A DNA stretch of 64,000 nucleotides, from the NCBI RefSeq assembly GCF_003997495.1, contig NZ_RZRU01000001.1, positions 248,001-312,000 on the forward strand. The letters run 5' to 3'. The notes under the pieces are model-generated. The model worked only from the letters and a program-made list of their open reading frames with translations, was not told the origin of the DNA and did not search any database. A program made the translations under genes and the position numbers. Each line of letters opens with the position of its first letter. Positions within the stretch are counted from its first letter, which is position 1. Source of the DNA: Mesorhizobium sp. M7A.F.Ca.US.008.03.1.1 (lineage in GTDB: Bacteria > Pseudomonadota > Alphaproteobacteria > Rhizobiales > Rhizobiaceae). Below are positions 34,594 to 43,741 of the stretch, one piece after another.

Positions 34594-34899
34594 ATGATTG
34601 TCAAACTTCTCTCCGCCGCTGTGTTCGCGCTCACATTGGCCACATCGGTAATGGCGCAGTCGAACGGTTCCGGCTCCAACAGCGGTTCGGGTTCGACGCC
34701 CGGGACCACGAATGATGCCAATGGTACCGCCGGCTCCGGTTCTGGTACTTCGACAACCCCCGTTGACCCGAACGCAACAAATTCGACAACCACTCCGAAC
34801 GGCATGAGCGACCGCTGCAAGGACGCCGCGGGCAATGATACCGACACAAACACCGCCTCCGGCACGACAACGTCGAATGTGCAGAACTGCAACAAATAG
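34594..34899 (+). CDS. Small secreted Ser/Thr/Gly/Asn-rich protein
   Basis: 101 residues: signal peptide MIVKLLSAAVFALTLATSVMA with likely cleavage after VMA, then a low-complexity mature part of Gly, Ser, Asn, Thr and Pro, containing two Cys (SDRCKDA and VQNCNK) that could form a disulfide. AGGAG at 34582-34586 fixes the start; the frame is open further upstream but without support. No family recognised. An EcfG-type promoter suggests a stress-induced exported protein. Followed by the c-type cytochrome gene. Confidence 0.82.
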   Translation: MIVKLLSAAVFALTLATSVMAQSNGSGSNSGSGSTPGTTNDANGTAGSGSGTSTTPVDPNATNSTTTPNGMSDRCKDAAGNDTDTNTASGTTTSNVQNCNK

Positions 34900-34989
34900 A
34901 TTGGGGCCTCGGAGCGCTGCCGGACGTTGCTCCTTTCCCTGGGGCTGCGATCGAGCCGCGTTTCGCGACTGCGATGGCAGCAGGCGCGG

Positions 34990-35415
34990 ATGAGCCGACA
35001 AGCCGTCAGGCGGATGCCATCCGCGCTGCCTTGGGTGGCAGGCGTATCTGCGGCAGTTGCCATTATTTCGGTTGTTTGCACCGTTGTTCTGATCCGCGGC
35101 GACAATCTCCGGGAAACCACTATTGTGCAGGCCATCGGCGGCGACCCTGGACGGGCCGTCCCGGCGATGATCCGCAACGGCTGCGGCGGATGTCACGAAA
35201 TCCCGGGAGTGCCCGGCGCCCACGGCACCGTCGGTCCGTCCCTGCAAGGCGTCGTCGACAGAGGATATATCGGGGTGTCGCGAGCCACCCCGGATGCGAT
35301 GATGCGCTGGATCAGCAGGGCGCGGGACGTAGACCCGAAGACGGCTATGCCCAATACAAATCTGTCGCCTCAAGAGGCGCGCGACATTACCGCCTATCTC
35401 TATGCGCGAACATGA
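34990..35415 (+). CDS. Membrane-anchored monohaem c-type cytochrome
   Basis: About 141 residues from the ATG at 34990 (the frame is open from 34927). An N-terminal membrane anchor (WVAGVSAAVAIISVVCTVVLI) is followed by a haem site CGGCH and a distal Met in KTAMPNTNLSPQEARDITAYL, the class I cytochrome c layout. It may donate electrons to the aa3-type oxidase encoded on the opposite strand. Its end overlaps the end of the convergent cytochrome gene by 29 bases. The exact start is unsure. Confidence 0.82.
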   Translation: MSRQAVRRMPSALPWVAGVSAAVAIISVVCTVVLIRGDNLRETTIVQAIGGDPGRAVPAMIRNGCGGCHEIPGVPGAHGTVGPSLQGVVDRGYIGVSRATPDAMMRWISRARDVDPKTAMPNTNLSPQEARDITAYLYART

Positions 35416-36856
35416 GGCGCGCTGAACTCATCCCACGGCGCAGGCGTCTTGCCAGCAAAAGCAGCAGCCCAAGCATCAACACGGCGGCGCCCGCCACAAG
35501 TGATTGAGCCGCCAGAACCATGATTGTCTGGCCTGTTGTCGAGCCTGCCCGCATCTGGCGTACATCGGCCGCGGTGACGCTGACGTTAGGATTTCCGAAC
35601 CGAGCAGTGACGTAATTTGCAAGGGCTGCCACCTGGCCATCGTCCAGCCAGCCGCCGAAGGCCGCCATCGACTTACGTCCCGCCACGTCGCCAGCTTTGA
35701 CGCCTTCAAGGATGGTCATGACGACATCCTCGGGCGTGGCCGCGCCGGGGGTGCTGTTGCGGGTCAAGGACGGATAGGATCCGTCGGGCGATCCGCCTCC
35801 GTTCTCCCCATGGCAGGTCGAACAGAGCGATTGATAGAGATCACCGCCGGTTGCGGTCCCGCTGCCTTTCGTTATCCCTTTGGTTCCAGCATTGCCGTCG
35901 ACCGCGGTTGCGTTACCCCACGAGAAACGCGGCTGCTTCTCGTCTCCCGGTTGGGCGGGCACGTCTCTGAGATAGGCGACAATAGCCTGGATGTCGTCAT
36001 CGGAAAGATGCTGCAGGCTGTTCATGACCGTTTCAGCCATCGGCCCGCCCGCATAGGCCTTTCCGGGCACGGCGCCGGTTTTGAGAAATCGAGACAGCTC
36101 TTCGTTGCTCCAGCCGCCGACGCCTGCGATCTTGTCGCTGGTGATGTTGAAGGCGTGCCAGATGCCGGCGGTGCCGCCGGCAAGCTTGTGGTCTTCATCC
36201 ATGCCGAACGTCGCATTCCTTGGCGTGTGGCAGGCACCGCAGTGGCCGAGCACCTCGACCAGGTAGGCCCCCCTGTTCCATGCGGCCGTCCGGCTCCGAT
36301 CAGGCGTGAAACTGCCGGTGTGCAGGTTCGCGAGCTTCCACAGCGCAACCGTCCAGCGCTGGTTGAATGGAAAAGGCAGGATGTTTCGCGGCCACGGCTG
36401 GGAAATCGGCGGCTGCGCAAAGAGGTAGGCCCGGATCGCAAGCACGTCCTCGCGGCTCATCGCGGCGAAGCTGTCATAGGGCATGGCGGGGTAGAGATCG
36501 GCTCCGTCGCGCCTGATACCTTTCTGCACGGCTCGCACGAACTCGTCCGCTGAATAGCGTCCGATGCCCGTGTCGGCATCAGGTGTGATGTTGGTCGAGT
36601 ATACATCGCCGAAGGGTGTCGGCACGCGATAGCCTCCAGCGAACGGGCGGCTCGGATTGGACGTGTGGCAGCCGATGCAGTCGGCCGCTCGGGTAAGGTA
36701 TTCACCCTTCTGGATTTCGCTCGCCCGCAGCTCAGTGCAAAGGGCCAGTGATGCCAAGACGAGCGCTACCGCCCGAGAGATGATAGCTGGGAATGGAATG
36801 CCCGTGGCAGGCCGAAGCGCGCACCGGCAGCGGATGGCCAATCTTCGGGTCTTTGG
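35387..36856 (-). CDS. Triheme cytochrome c (alcohol/aldehyde dehydrogenase cytochrome subunit type)
   Basis: About 489 residues from the ATG at 36856, five bases after the preceding stop; the open frame to 37000 would cover that gene. Three haem-binding sites are visible: CIGCH, CGACH and CSTCH, each with the usual downstream Met-containing segment. An N-terminal hydrophobic signal (AIISRAVALVLASLALCTELRA) and a C-terminal membrane helix (LVAGAAVLMLGLLLLLARRL) anchor it. This resembles the cytochrome subunit of membrane alcohol/gluconate dehydrogenases. No partner dehydrogenase is present; it is last in the oxidase operon, so transfer to the oxidase is likely. Confidence 0.88.
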   Translation of the reverse strand, partial: PKTRRLAIRCRCALRPATGIPFPAIISRAVALVLASLALCTELRASEIQKGEYLTRAADCIGCHTSNPSRPFAGGYRVPTPFGDVYSTNITPDADTGIGRYSADEFVRAVQKGIRRDGADLYPAMPYDSFAAMSREDVLAIRAYLFAQPPISQPWPRNILPFPFNQRWTVALWKLANLHTGSFTPDRSRTAAWNRGAYLVEVLGHCGACHTPRNATFGMDEDHKLAGGTAGIWHAFNITSDKIAGVGGWSNEELSRFLKTGAVPGKAYAGGPMAETVMNSLQHLSDDDIQAIVAYLRDVPAQPGDEKQPRFSWGNATAVDGNAGTKGITKGSGTATGGDLYQSLCSTCHGENGGGSPDGSYPSLTRNSTPGAATPEDVVMTILEGVKAGDVAGRKSMAAFGGWLDDGQVAALANYVTARFGNPNVSVTAADVRQMRAGSTTGQTIMVLAAQSLVAGAAVLMLGLLLLLARRLRRGMSSARLMFAHRDRR

Positions 36857-36861
36857 CATCG

Positions 36862-37203
36862 TCACAGTTCGCACCCGCTGAAGATCAGCGCTGCCACCAC
36901 TTGCGTCAGCAAGACGAGCGTGAACAGCGCCCCGATGCCCACGGAAGTCCTGGCAAGAAACCCGCGCGTGCGCGCCTTCAGGGGCGGGATCGTGCCACAT
37001 CCGCGGTCATGAACGGCGTGCCACGACAGCAGCGCGCCTGCCAGGGCGACAGCGGCGCCTATCAATGAGAACAAGGCGGTGGGACGAAAGCCGGCATGGC
37101 ATTGCCAGGATGCAATGGAATAATCGAGCTGCAGCGTTATTGCCCACGCAACCGGTCCACTGACCAGGCCTGCCCAGGAAACGCCGGTACGGATCGCCTG
37201 CAT
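36862..37203 (-). CDS. Small membrane protein of the cytochrome oxidase operon
   Basis: 113 residues with about three membrane helices (residues 10-30, 42-60, 88-108) and conserved-looking GLVSGPVAWAITLQLDYS at the N-terminus. It follows the subunit III gene by one base and precedes the triheme cytochrome gene by five. No named family recognised; position suggests a role tied to the oxidase. Confidence 0.72.
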   Translation of the reverse strand: MQAIRTGVSWAGLVSGPVAWAITLQLDYSIASWQCHAGFRPTALFSLIGAAVALAGALLSWHAVHDRGCGTIPPLKARTRGFLARTSVGIGALFTLVLLTQVVAALIFSGCEL

Positions 37204-37204
37204 C

Positions 37205-37807
37205 TCACATCCTCGGAACCCAATAAATCACAAGATAGAGCACGACCCATGAGACGACGACGAAGTCCCAGTAGAAGGCGTTGTCCGAGACGTCGCTGAA
37301 GCGGCGGCCCGCTTTTCCTTTTTGTGTGAACATGAGAACCGTCAGGACGATCGTGTCGCCGACATCGGTAAGGAGATGCGTCGTATGCAGCCCGAGCAGG
37401 AACCAGACGATCGATCCGTAAGCGTTCTGATCCCAGGAAATCCGCAGAGCCGGAAATTCCCAGATGCGAACGATCAGCGGAAGAATCCCGACGATCGACA
37501 TGACGACCATGCCAAGGCGAACTTTCGCGAGATCCTGGCGACGTGCCCAAAACTCGATCATGTGGTTGGGCACGACGCTCGCAACCAGAATAGCCAGTAC
37601 TGCCGTGCCCGGCAGCAGATCTGGCGCCGGGGCTCCAATGGGCCAATGCCGCGCCAGCACAGCCAGATAGAAGTAAGTTCCGATGGCCAAGGCAAAACCT
37701 GTTGCCTCGAGGGCAATGAAGGCAAGGGTTCCCCACCACATCGGGCTCGCCGACCCGAAATCGTATGTGGGCAGGTGGCTGATGTCGGCGACGGGGCGGT
37801 GCCTCAC
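37205..37807 (-). CDS. Cytochrome c oxidase subunit III
   Basis: A 200-residue protein with five to seven membrane helices: MWWGTLAFIALEATGFALAIGTYFYLA, LGLHTTHLLTDVGDTIVLTVLM and FYWDFVVVSWVVLYLVIYWVP at the end, the standard subunit III pattern. The GTG at 37807 overlaps the coxA stop in a GTGA, which fixes the start although the frame runs open to 38938 through coxA. Subunit III stabilises oxidase turnover and binds lipids. Confidence 0.88.
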   Translation of the reverse strand: MRHRPVADISHLPTYDFGSASPMWWGTLAFIALEATGFALAIGTYFYLAVLARHWPIGAPAPDLLPGTAVLAILVASVVPNHMIEFWARRQDLAKVRLGMVVMSIVGILPLIVRIWEFPALRISWDQNAYGSIVWFLLGLHTTHLLTDVGDTIVLTVLMFTQKGKAGRRFSDVSDNAFYWDFVVVSWVVLYLVIYWVPRM

Positions 37808-39744
37808 TCCTCGTCCTCCGGTTCGCCTTTCGGCCAGAACCAACAGATGAAGCCGATCGAAACCGGTATCGCTCCCCAGACCACCGCCCACGGCGTGTAT
37901 ATCGAACCGAAAAATGCGCCGCCGACCGCGATGGCCGACAGCAATGGCCAGATCGAGTTGTCTGCCGATGGCACCCTTACTTGCGGCACCGCATCGGCGA
38001 CCGTGCCCGCGAGCACCTCGCGGGCGTCGACACGCAGACCTTCGACCACTGGGAGCACATCGGGCTCGGCCCAAAGGGGCTCGCGGTGAGTTACGACGGG
38101 CAGCCGCGAAAAATCGTAGGAGGGCGGCGGCGACGTCGTCGCCCATTCGAGCGTGCTCGCGCCCCAGGGATTGTCTCCTGCAATGCGGCCGTTGCGGAGG
38201 CTGAGCAGGAGATTCAGGAAGAACAGCGCAAAGCCGGCGAACACCACCAGCGAAGAGAGGCTGATGAAGAGGTTCATCTCGCCCCAGCCGCTCGCCGGCG
38301 GATACGTATAAACGCGGCGCGGCATGCCTTGCAGACCGAGAATATGCATGGGGAAGAAGGTGAGATTGAACCCGAGGAAGACGAGCCAGAAATTCCAGCG
38401 GCCGAGCCTCTCGGACAGCATGCGTCCGGTGATCTTGGGAAACCAGTAATAAACGGCGCCGAGCAGGGGGAAGACGGCGCCCCCGACCAGTACATAATGG
38501 AAATGGGCAACCACGAAATAGGTGTCGTGCACCTGCAGGTCGATCGGCACCGAAGCGACCATGACCCCGGTCAGGCCGCCGATCACAAAGGTGAAGATGA
38601 AGCCGAGCACGAAAAGCATGGGCGTGGCGAAGATCGGCCGCCCGCCCCAGATCGTCGCAATCCAGCAGAAGATCTGAATGCCGCTCGGAATGGCGATCAT
38701 CATCGAGGAAGCGGTAAAGAAGCTCTCGCCGAGCTGCGGCAGGCCGGTAGCGAACATGTGGTGCACCCATAGGCCGAAGGAAAGAAAACCGATCGCGATC
38801 AACGACAGCACGATCCCGAGATACCCAAAGACCGGGCGGCGAACGAAGGTCGGCAGGATCGCGGAGACGAAGCCGGTCGCCGGAATGAAGATGATGTAAA
38901 CCTCGGGATGACCGAAGAACCAGAACAGATGCTGCCACAGCAGTGCATCGCCGCCTGCAGCGGGATCGAAAAATTTTGTGCCGACCAGACGGTCCAAGAT
39001 CAGCATTGTGCTCGAGACCATCACGGCGGGCATGGCGAACAGGATGACGAAAGCCGTGACCAGGACGGACCAGACATAGAGCGGGATGCGGTCGAGCGAC
39101 ATGCCGGGAGCACGTTGCTTGAACACTGTGGCGATGATCTCGACAGCTACCGCGAGTGCGGACACTTCAGTGTAGGTCACCATCTGCGCCCAGAAATCGG
39201 GGCGTTTGCCGATGCCATATTCGGGTCCGGCGAGCGGTACGTAGGAAAACCAGCCGGCATCCGCACCGGTTTCGAAGGCGAAGGCGATCCAGATCATCAG
39301 ACCGCCGGAAAGATAGACCCAGTAGCTGAATGCATTGAGCCGGGGAAAGGCGACATTGCGAGTGCCGATCATCAGCGGCACCAGGTAAATGGCGAAAGCT
39401 TCCATCACGGGCACGGCGAACAGAAACATCATCGTCGTGCCATGCATGGTGAACAGCTGGTTGTAGAGATCGGGGCCGATGTGGCCGGCCTCAGGCTGGG
39501 CAAGCTGGAAACGCATGGCGAGCGCTGATAGACCCGCAAGGATGAGAAACAGGAAAGCCGTCACGATATAGCGCCGCCCGATCAGCTTGTGATCGACCGT
39601 GACCAGCCAGCCGTAAAGGCCTTTCGGCGTTCGCCAGGCAGGCGCCAGAAAGGTGCGCAGCCTCACCTCCTCGAGACCAGTGTCACGGATGCCTTTCAGG
39701 GCTTCCTGGGTATGCTCGGCCGGTTTTCCCGCAATGCCACTCAT
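37804..39744 (-). CDS. Cytochrome c oxidase subunit I, with C-terminal extension
   Basis: A 646-residue haem-copper oxidase subunit I. Visible ligands: His in FTMHGTTMMF (low-spin haem), FFGHPEVYIIF with the Cu-B His and cross-linked Tyr, the HHMFATGLP pair, and HDTYFVVAHFHYVLVGG with the haem a3 and a ligands. About 100 residues follow the usual end: a hydrophilic stretch and two membrane helices (WPLLSAIAVGGAFFGSIY; VVWGAIPVSIGFICWFWP), resembling a subunit IV-like fusion. Its start overlaps the subunit II stop and its stop overlaps subunit III. Confidence 0.94.
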   Translation of the reverse strand: MSGIAGKPAEHTQEALKGIRDTGLEEVRLRTFLAPAWRTPKGLYGWLVTVDHKLIGRRYIVTAFLFLILAGLSALAMRFQLAQPEAGHIGPDLYNQLFTMHGTTMMFLFAVPVMEAFAIYLVPLMIGTRNVAFPRLNAFSYWVYLSGGLMIWIAFAFETGADAGWFSYVPLAGPEYGIGKRPDFWAQMVTYTEVSALAVAVEIIATVFKQRAPGMSLDRIPLYVWSVLVTAFVILFAMPAVMVSSTMLILDRLVGTKFFDPAAGGDALLWQHLFWFFGHPEVYIIFIPATGFVSAILPTFVRRPVFGYLGIVLSLIAIGFLSFGLWVHHMFATGLPQLGESFFTASSMMIAIPSGIQIFCWIATIWGGRPIFATPMLFVLGFIFTFVIGGLTGVMVASVPIDLQVHDTYFVVAHFHYVLVGGAVFPLLGAVYYWFPKITGRMLSERLGRWNFWLVFLGFNLTFFPMHILGLQGMPRRVYTYPPASGWGEMNLFISLSSLVVFAGFALFFLNLLLSLRNGRIAGDNPWGASTLEWATTSPPPSYDFSRLPVVTHREPLWAEPDVLPVVEGLRVDAREVLAGTVADAVPQVRVPSADNSIWPLLSAIAVGGAFFGSIYTPWAVVWGAIPVSIGFICWFWPKGEPEDEE

Positions 39745-40817
39745 TCGAGGCTTCCGAGATAGGTGACCACTGCGTTGAGATCGTCGGCGCTAAGGGCAAT
39801 GCGCGGCATCTTGGCGCCGGGCTTTATCGACTGTGGATCGGCAATCCAGGCGGCGAGCGCGCCAGGGGTCATGGCCAGCGTATCCGCGGCCAGTGCACGT
39901 CGGCTGGCGAGATGGGTAAGATCAGGTCCGACCGTTCCGCTGGCAGGCGTGCCTCTTATCGTATGGCAGAGCGCACAGCCGGTGGAAAGAAATGCCTGTT
40001 GGCCGCGGCGTTCTTCTTCGCCGCCAGGTGCGGATGCGACGGCGTTTTGCCTGGATTGCCATGCTTCGAACGCTTCGCGGCTTTCCGCGATGACGGTGAT
40101 GGCCATATGGGCGTGCTGATAGCCGCAGAATTCAGCACATTGGCCACGATAGGTGCCGGGCTTGTCGGCGATGAGGGTAAGCTGGCTTGGCCGGCCCGGA
40201 ATGAGATCGCGCTTACCGGCAAGGTTAGGCACCCAGAAGCTATGAATGACATCGAGCGAATCGAGTTCGACCTCGACCGGTTCGCCAACCGGGACATGAA
40301 TTTCATTTGCCGTGACGATCGATTGCGACCGATCATCTCCGGGATACCGGACCTCCCACCACCATTGGTGCCCTGTGATCCGCACGGCAAGCGTTTCCGT
40401 TCCGCTCAGCGATGCAATGGATTTGCCGGCGAAAAAACTCGCTGTCGTCATCATGACGAGCGCCAGAACGGTCAACGCCATGGCGCTGCCGACAGCTTGG
40501 GCAAATCGGCGTTCCTGATGAGAATCGATCTCAAGCGGCGAGCGCGTTGTTTCGGACAGGCGGCGACGCAAAAGCGCTGCCGCCAGGACCAGCATGACAA
40601 GCAGCCACGTGGCCCCGGCGACTGCGCTGAAGGACCAGATCAGATCGAGGATTCTCCGGGCGTTCGCACCGTGTGCATGGAGGGCCGACTGCCGATCGCC
40701 GCATCCTGCCAAGACCAACATCGGCGCTGCGCTGACCCACCTTAAACACTGTTGCGCGGCCTTTCCCGGAACAATGCCGGTCAGGATTTGCGTTGGACAG
40801 GTAAAGGCAAGCGACAT
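39741..40817 (-). CDS. Cytochrome c oxidase subunit II fused to cytochrome c
   Basis: About 358 residues. LVLAGC near residue 38 is a lipoprotein-type cleavage site, followed by two membrane helices (LLVMLVLAAALLRRR; MALTVLALVMMTTASFF). The Cu-A domain shows HQWWWEVRYP, DVIHSFWVPNLAGK and GQCAEFCGYQHAHM with the Cys, His and Met ligands. A C-terminal cytochrome c domain has CALCH and KMPRIALSADDL. This is the caa3-type arrangement, able to accept electrons directly. The start is uncertain (ATGs at 40871 and 40817); the open frame to 41057 is not supported. Confidence 0.9.
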   Translation of the reverse strand: MSLAFTCPTQILTGIVPGKAAQQCLRWVSAAPMLVLAGCGDRQSALHAHGANARRILDLIWSFSAVAGATWLLVMLVLAAALLRRRLSETTRSPLEIDSHQERRFAQAVGSAMALTVLALVMMTTASFFAGKSIASLSGTETLAVRITGHQWWWEVRYPGDDRSQSIVTANEIHVPVGEPVEVELDSLDVIHSFWVPNLAGKRDLIPGRPSQLTLIADKPGTYRGQCAEFCGYQHAHMAITVIAESREAFEAWQSRQNAVASAPGGEEERRGQQAFLSTGCALCHTIRGTPASGTVGPDLTHLASRRALAADTLAMTPGALAAWIADPQSIKPGAKMPRIALSADDLNAVVTYLGSLE

Positions 40818-40968
40818 TCGGGGTCGTGTCAGCATGCGAGAGCTGGCCAACAGACTCATGCACCTCGCCATGAAGGACCCACCATCGTTGCCAAGGCCAT
40901 AACGCGGCTGGGTGAAAAAGGATGCTTGGCCACACCGCCCGGCTGAAAACCGACGCGAAGCGGTGCGG

Positions 40969-41865
40969 TTAGACGATGCGCAACTCCGGGGAATCCTGTT
41001 GCCGCCGACTGCTCGTTTGAATCCAGAGAGCGACCAAGAGCAGTGCGGCTCCGCCATAGATCAGGCCGGCGGAATCCACGTGATCAAGCCTGCAAGTTGC
41101 TGGTCCTCGAGCGGGCCGAGCCCTCACAAATCCGAGCCGATGGCATTATCCGGATACCACAGTTTTGGCGAGACGACGAGCAACACCCCGAGCAGCCCGG
41201 TGTGGAGCGAGGTGAAGAAAAGATGCATCACGGCATTGCCGCAAGCGTGCTCGCGGCCAGGGCGATGCAACAGCACCACCAGAACAAAAGCCCGGTGCCG
41301 AGGAAACTCGCGTGCTTGGCATAGTGCAGGAAACCCTGCTGGAGGGCAGCCTCGAACAGCCGGGACATGCCAGATCGATATCGCGCTCCGTGCAGGACGG
41401 TCGCGACCACAGGACGGCTGATGAACGCCCAGATCACCCGGAGCACGTTTGCATGTCCCGCCGCTGCGAACGTCTGACGCAGCTGTACCGGCAGGGCCAC
41501 ATCATCGCGGCCGTCGGGCGGGAGGCAACCAGCATAGGCGCTGCGACCGCCATCAGCAATTCGTGCTCGATCATGTGCGCCGCAAACACATGTTCGCCCA
41601 ACGCATGGATCGGGCCTACAAGCGGCGTCCGCGTCCGCTCCGTCGCCACAGCCGCCCAGCGCCGGCAACATACAGCAAAAGGATTGCCGCCAATGGTAAT
41701 GTGATGGGGAGCGCCAGAGTCCAACCAGCCTGCAGAGCGCCGTTGCCGTAGCAAATCGAGGTCGAAAAGAGCGCGTCGAAGCTCACGACCCGCATCCGTC
41801 ACCCGGAAGAGCACCGGTTCATTTGGAAAGATCCAGAATGAAGCCACTGAGGCGCGCTGTTCCAC
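40969..41865 (-). pseudogene. Decayed ctaG-type cytochrome oxidase assembly gene
   Basis: Pieces of a caa3-type CtaG protein are spread over all three minus-strand frames. In order: NEPVLFRVTDAGRELRRALF; GNGALQAGWTLALPITLPLA; VGPIHALGEHVFAAHMIEHE with LLMAVAAPMLVASRPTAAMM; LPVQLRQTFAAAGHANVLRV; HYAKHASFLGTGLLFWW; NAVMHLFFTSLHTGLLGVLL, then a TGA after AIGSDL; and lastly GLIYGGAALLLVALWIQTSS to the stop at 40969. At least five frame changes and one internal stop separate them. Its place between the pyruvate oxidase and subunit II genes fits an oxidase operon. Neighbouring genes are intact, so poor sequence quality is an unlikely explanation. Confidence 0.88.
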
Positions 41866-41880
41866 CTCCTAGCGCTGCCC

Positions 41881-43635
41881 CTAGGCGTCCATCATCGATT
41901 TCGCCGGCTCCCGGGCGATATTTTCCTCTATGCGTTCGTGTCCCGGTGTCCCCGGCAGGGCCTGGCGGAAGTTCTTGGCGTAATCCGCCGGCATTTTGGG
42001 CGGCATCAGCGGTTCATAGGCATCTACCAGCGCTTCGATCACGACAGGGCCCTCCGTGGCGAAAGCCTGGTCGAGAACCGTCTCGATCTGGTCGGCCCGC
42101 TCGATGCGAAAACCCGTTGCGCCCATCGCTTCCGCCGCCTTGGCAAAATCGATCGGCTGCAATTCGCAACCGAATTGCGGATTCCCCAGAAACATCATCT
42201 GCTCCCAGGCGATCTGATTGAGCATGTTGTTCTTGATCACCAGAACCTTCAGTGGAATCTTGTAGCGCACCGCCGTCGAGAATTCGCCGAGCTGCATGGC
42301 AAAGCCGCCGTCGCCGACGATGGCGGCAATCGGTCGACCGGGGAATGCTATGCCGGCGGCGATGGCGTAGGCGAGTCCGCAAGCCATCGACGCCAGCGAT
42401 CCGGACACCCCAAATGCCTGGCCGCTGCGAAGATCGACATGGCGGGCGGCCAGCTCCGTGTTCTGACCGGAATCCGTGGCCAGCACCGTGTCGTCGGCCA
42501 ATCTTCGTCCGAACGCCCGGGCAATCGCCTGTGGCTTCAAGGGTTGCGCCTGCATGTCTTCCGACTGCCGCATCATCTCGCGCCATCTTCTCATGGTCTC
42601 CTGGGAACGGTGCAGGAATTCATCGGAGGGCTTCTGCGTCAGACGTTGGTTGAGCGCGCGCAATGTCTCGGCCGCGTCGCCGACAAGGCCGGCCTCGACC
42701 GGAAAGCGCAAGCCGATCCGCTGCGCATCGCAGTCGATCTGGACGCCACGAGCTTGCCCGGGCTGCGGGTAGTATTCGATATAGGGAAAGGTCGAACCGA
42801 CAATCAGCACCGCGTCACAGCTCTCCATCGCCTCTTGCGAGGCCAGGGTTCCAAGAATACCGATCCCGCCGGTGGTGTAGGGATGGTCGTCCGGCAGTAC
42901 CGCCTTGCCCAGCAAGGCCTTCGCGACAGGCGCCTGCAGCAGGCGCGCCGTATGTTCGAGTTCGGCGGCGGCGCCGATGGCGCCGCGTCCGGCCAGGATC
43001 GCAACCCGCGAAGCGTCATTGAGAATGGCGGCGGCTTTGTCGAGCTCAACGTCCAGCGGTACGCTGTGACCGGCGAACATATCCTGCGGTGTGTGCGCCG
43101 GGCGATTGCGCTTGGAGCGCTGCGATGGATCGCGCTCCTGCTCCTGGATATCGCTGGCAATCGAAAGATGGGCGACGCCCTTGCGCGCCAGCGCGGTTCG
43201 GCAGGCAAGGCTGGCGACGTTTTCCATATGCGCGGCATCGGCGACATGGGCGTTATAAACGGAGACATCATTGAACACGCGCGTCAGATCGACATCCTGT
43301 TGCGTGAACGTCTCGATCAGGTCGTGGAACTGCATGCCCGTAATCGCCAGCACTGGAGCCTGGTCGAGCTTGGCGTCATAGAGGCCGGTCAGAAGATGTG
43401 TTCCGCCGGGACCGGACGTCGCAAGGCACACGCCCAGCTTTCCTGTCCACTTGGCATACGCACATGCCATGAAGGCAGCCGACTCTTCATGCCGAACCTG
43501 AACGAAGGCAATCTTGTCGCGCCGAGTCCGCAACGCTTCCATGACGCCGTTTATGCCGTCTCCCGGCAAGCCGAACACCACCTCCACGTCCCAGGCGACG
43601 AGTGTATCGATGAGAATTTCTGCTGCATTTGGCAT
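41881..43635 (-). CDS. Thiamine-diphosphate enzyme, pyruvate oxidase / acetolactate synthase-like (PoxB type)
   Basis: A 584-residue ThDP enzyme: N-terminal VVFGLPGDGINGVMEAL with the catalytic Glu in VRHEESAAFMACAYAK, SGPGGTHLLTGLYDAK, a central FAD/nucleotide-binding-type domain, and the ThDP motif GDGGFAMQ with downstream KNNML. The pattern is closest to pyruvate oxidase / pyruvate:quinone dehydrogenase, which converts pyruvate to acetate and CO2 and feeds electrons to the membrane. It lacks clear sign of the C-terminal amphipathic membrane helix. An EcfG-type promoter lies upstream, and the oxidase genes follow. Confidence 0.83.
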   Translation of the reverse strand: MPNAAEILIDTLVAWDVEVVFGLPGDGINGVMEALRTRRDKIAFVQVRHEESAAFMACAYAKWTGKLGVCLATSGPGGTHLLTGLYDAKLDQAPVLAITGMQFHDLIETFTQQDVDLTRVFNDVSVYNAHVADAAHMENVASLACRTALARKGVAHLSIASDIQEQERDPSQRSKRNRPAHTPQDMFAGHSVPLDVELDKAAAILNDASRVAILAGRGAIGAAAELEHTARLLQAPVAKALLGKAVLPDDHPYTTGGIGILGTLASQEAMESCDAVLIVGSTFPYIEYYPQPGQARGVQIDCDAQRIGLRFPVEAGLVGDAAETLRALNQRLTQKPSDEFLHRSQETMRRWREMMRQSEDMQAQPLKPQAIARAFGRRLADDTVLATDSGQNTELAARHVDLRSGQAFGVSGSLASMACGLAYAIAAGIAFPGRPIAAIVGDGGFAMQLGEFSTAVRYKIPLKVLVIKNNMLNQIAWEQMMFLGNPQFGCELQPIDFAKAAEAMGATGFRIERADQIETVLDQAFATEGPVVIEALVDAYEPLMPPKMPADYAKNFRQALPGTPGHERIEENIAREPAKSMMDA

Positions 43636-43664
43636 GTCAGGGTAGCTCCGGTGGATGGTGTCCG

Positions 43665-43689
43665 AACCGGTGAATCCCGAGTTGGTTCC
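43665..43689 (-). promoter_or_regulatory. EcfG-type promoter of the pyruvate-oxidase-like gene
   Basis: On the minus strand: GGAAC (43689-43685), 16 bases, GGTT (43668-43665), 30 bases before the ATG at 43635. Confidence 0.76.
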
Positions 43690-43741
43690 TTCGACACGAA
43701 AAATCGTGACAGGTTTCTGGAAGCGCTTTTCCAGGAGCGGT

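Noticed and set aside
33985..35373. A 462-residue minus-strand open frame
   Set aside because: It is antisense to the secreted protein and cytochrome c genes, with shadow-type composition.
37804..38938. Upstream extension of the subunit III frame through coxA
   Set aside because: The extension is an out-of-frame reading of the subunit I gene with no membrane pattern; a GTGA overlap gives a good start at 37807.
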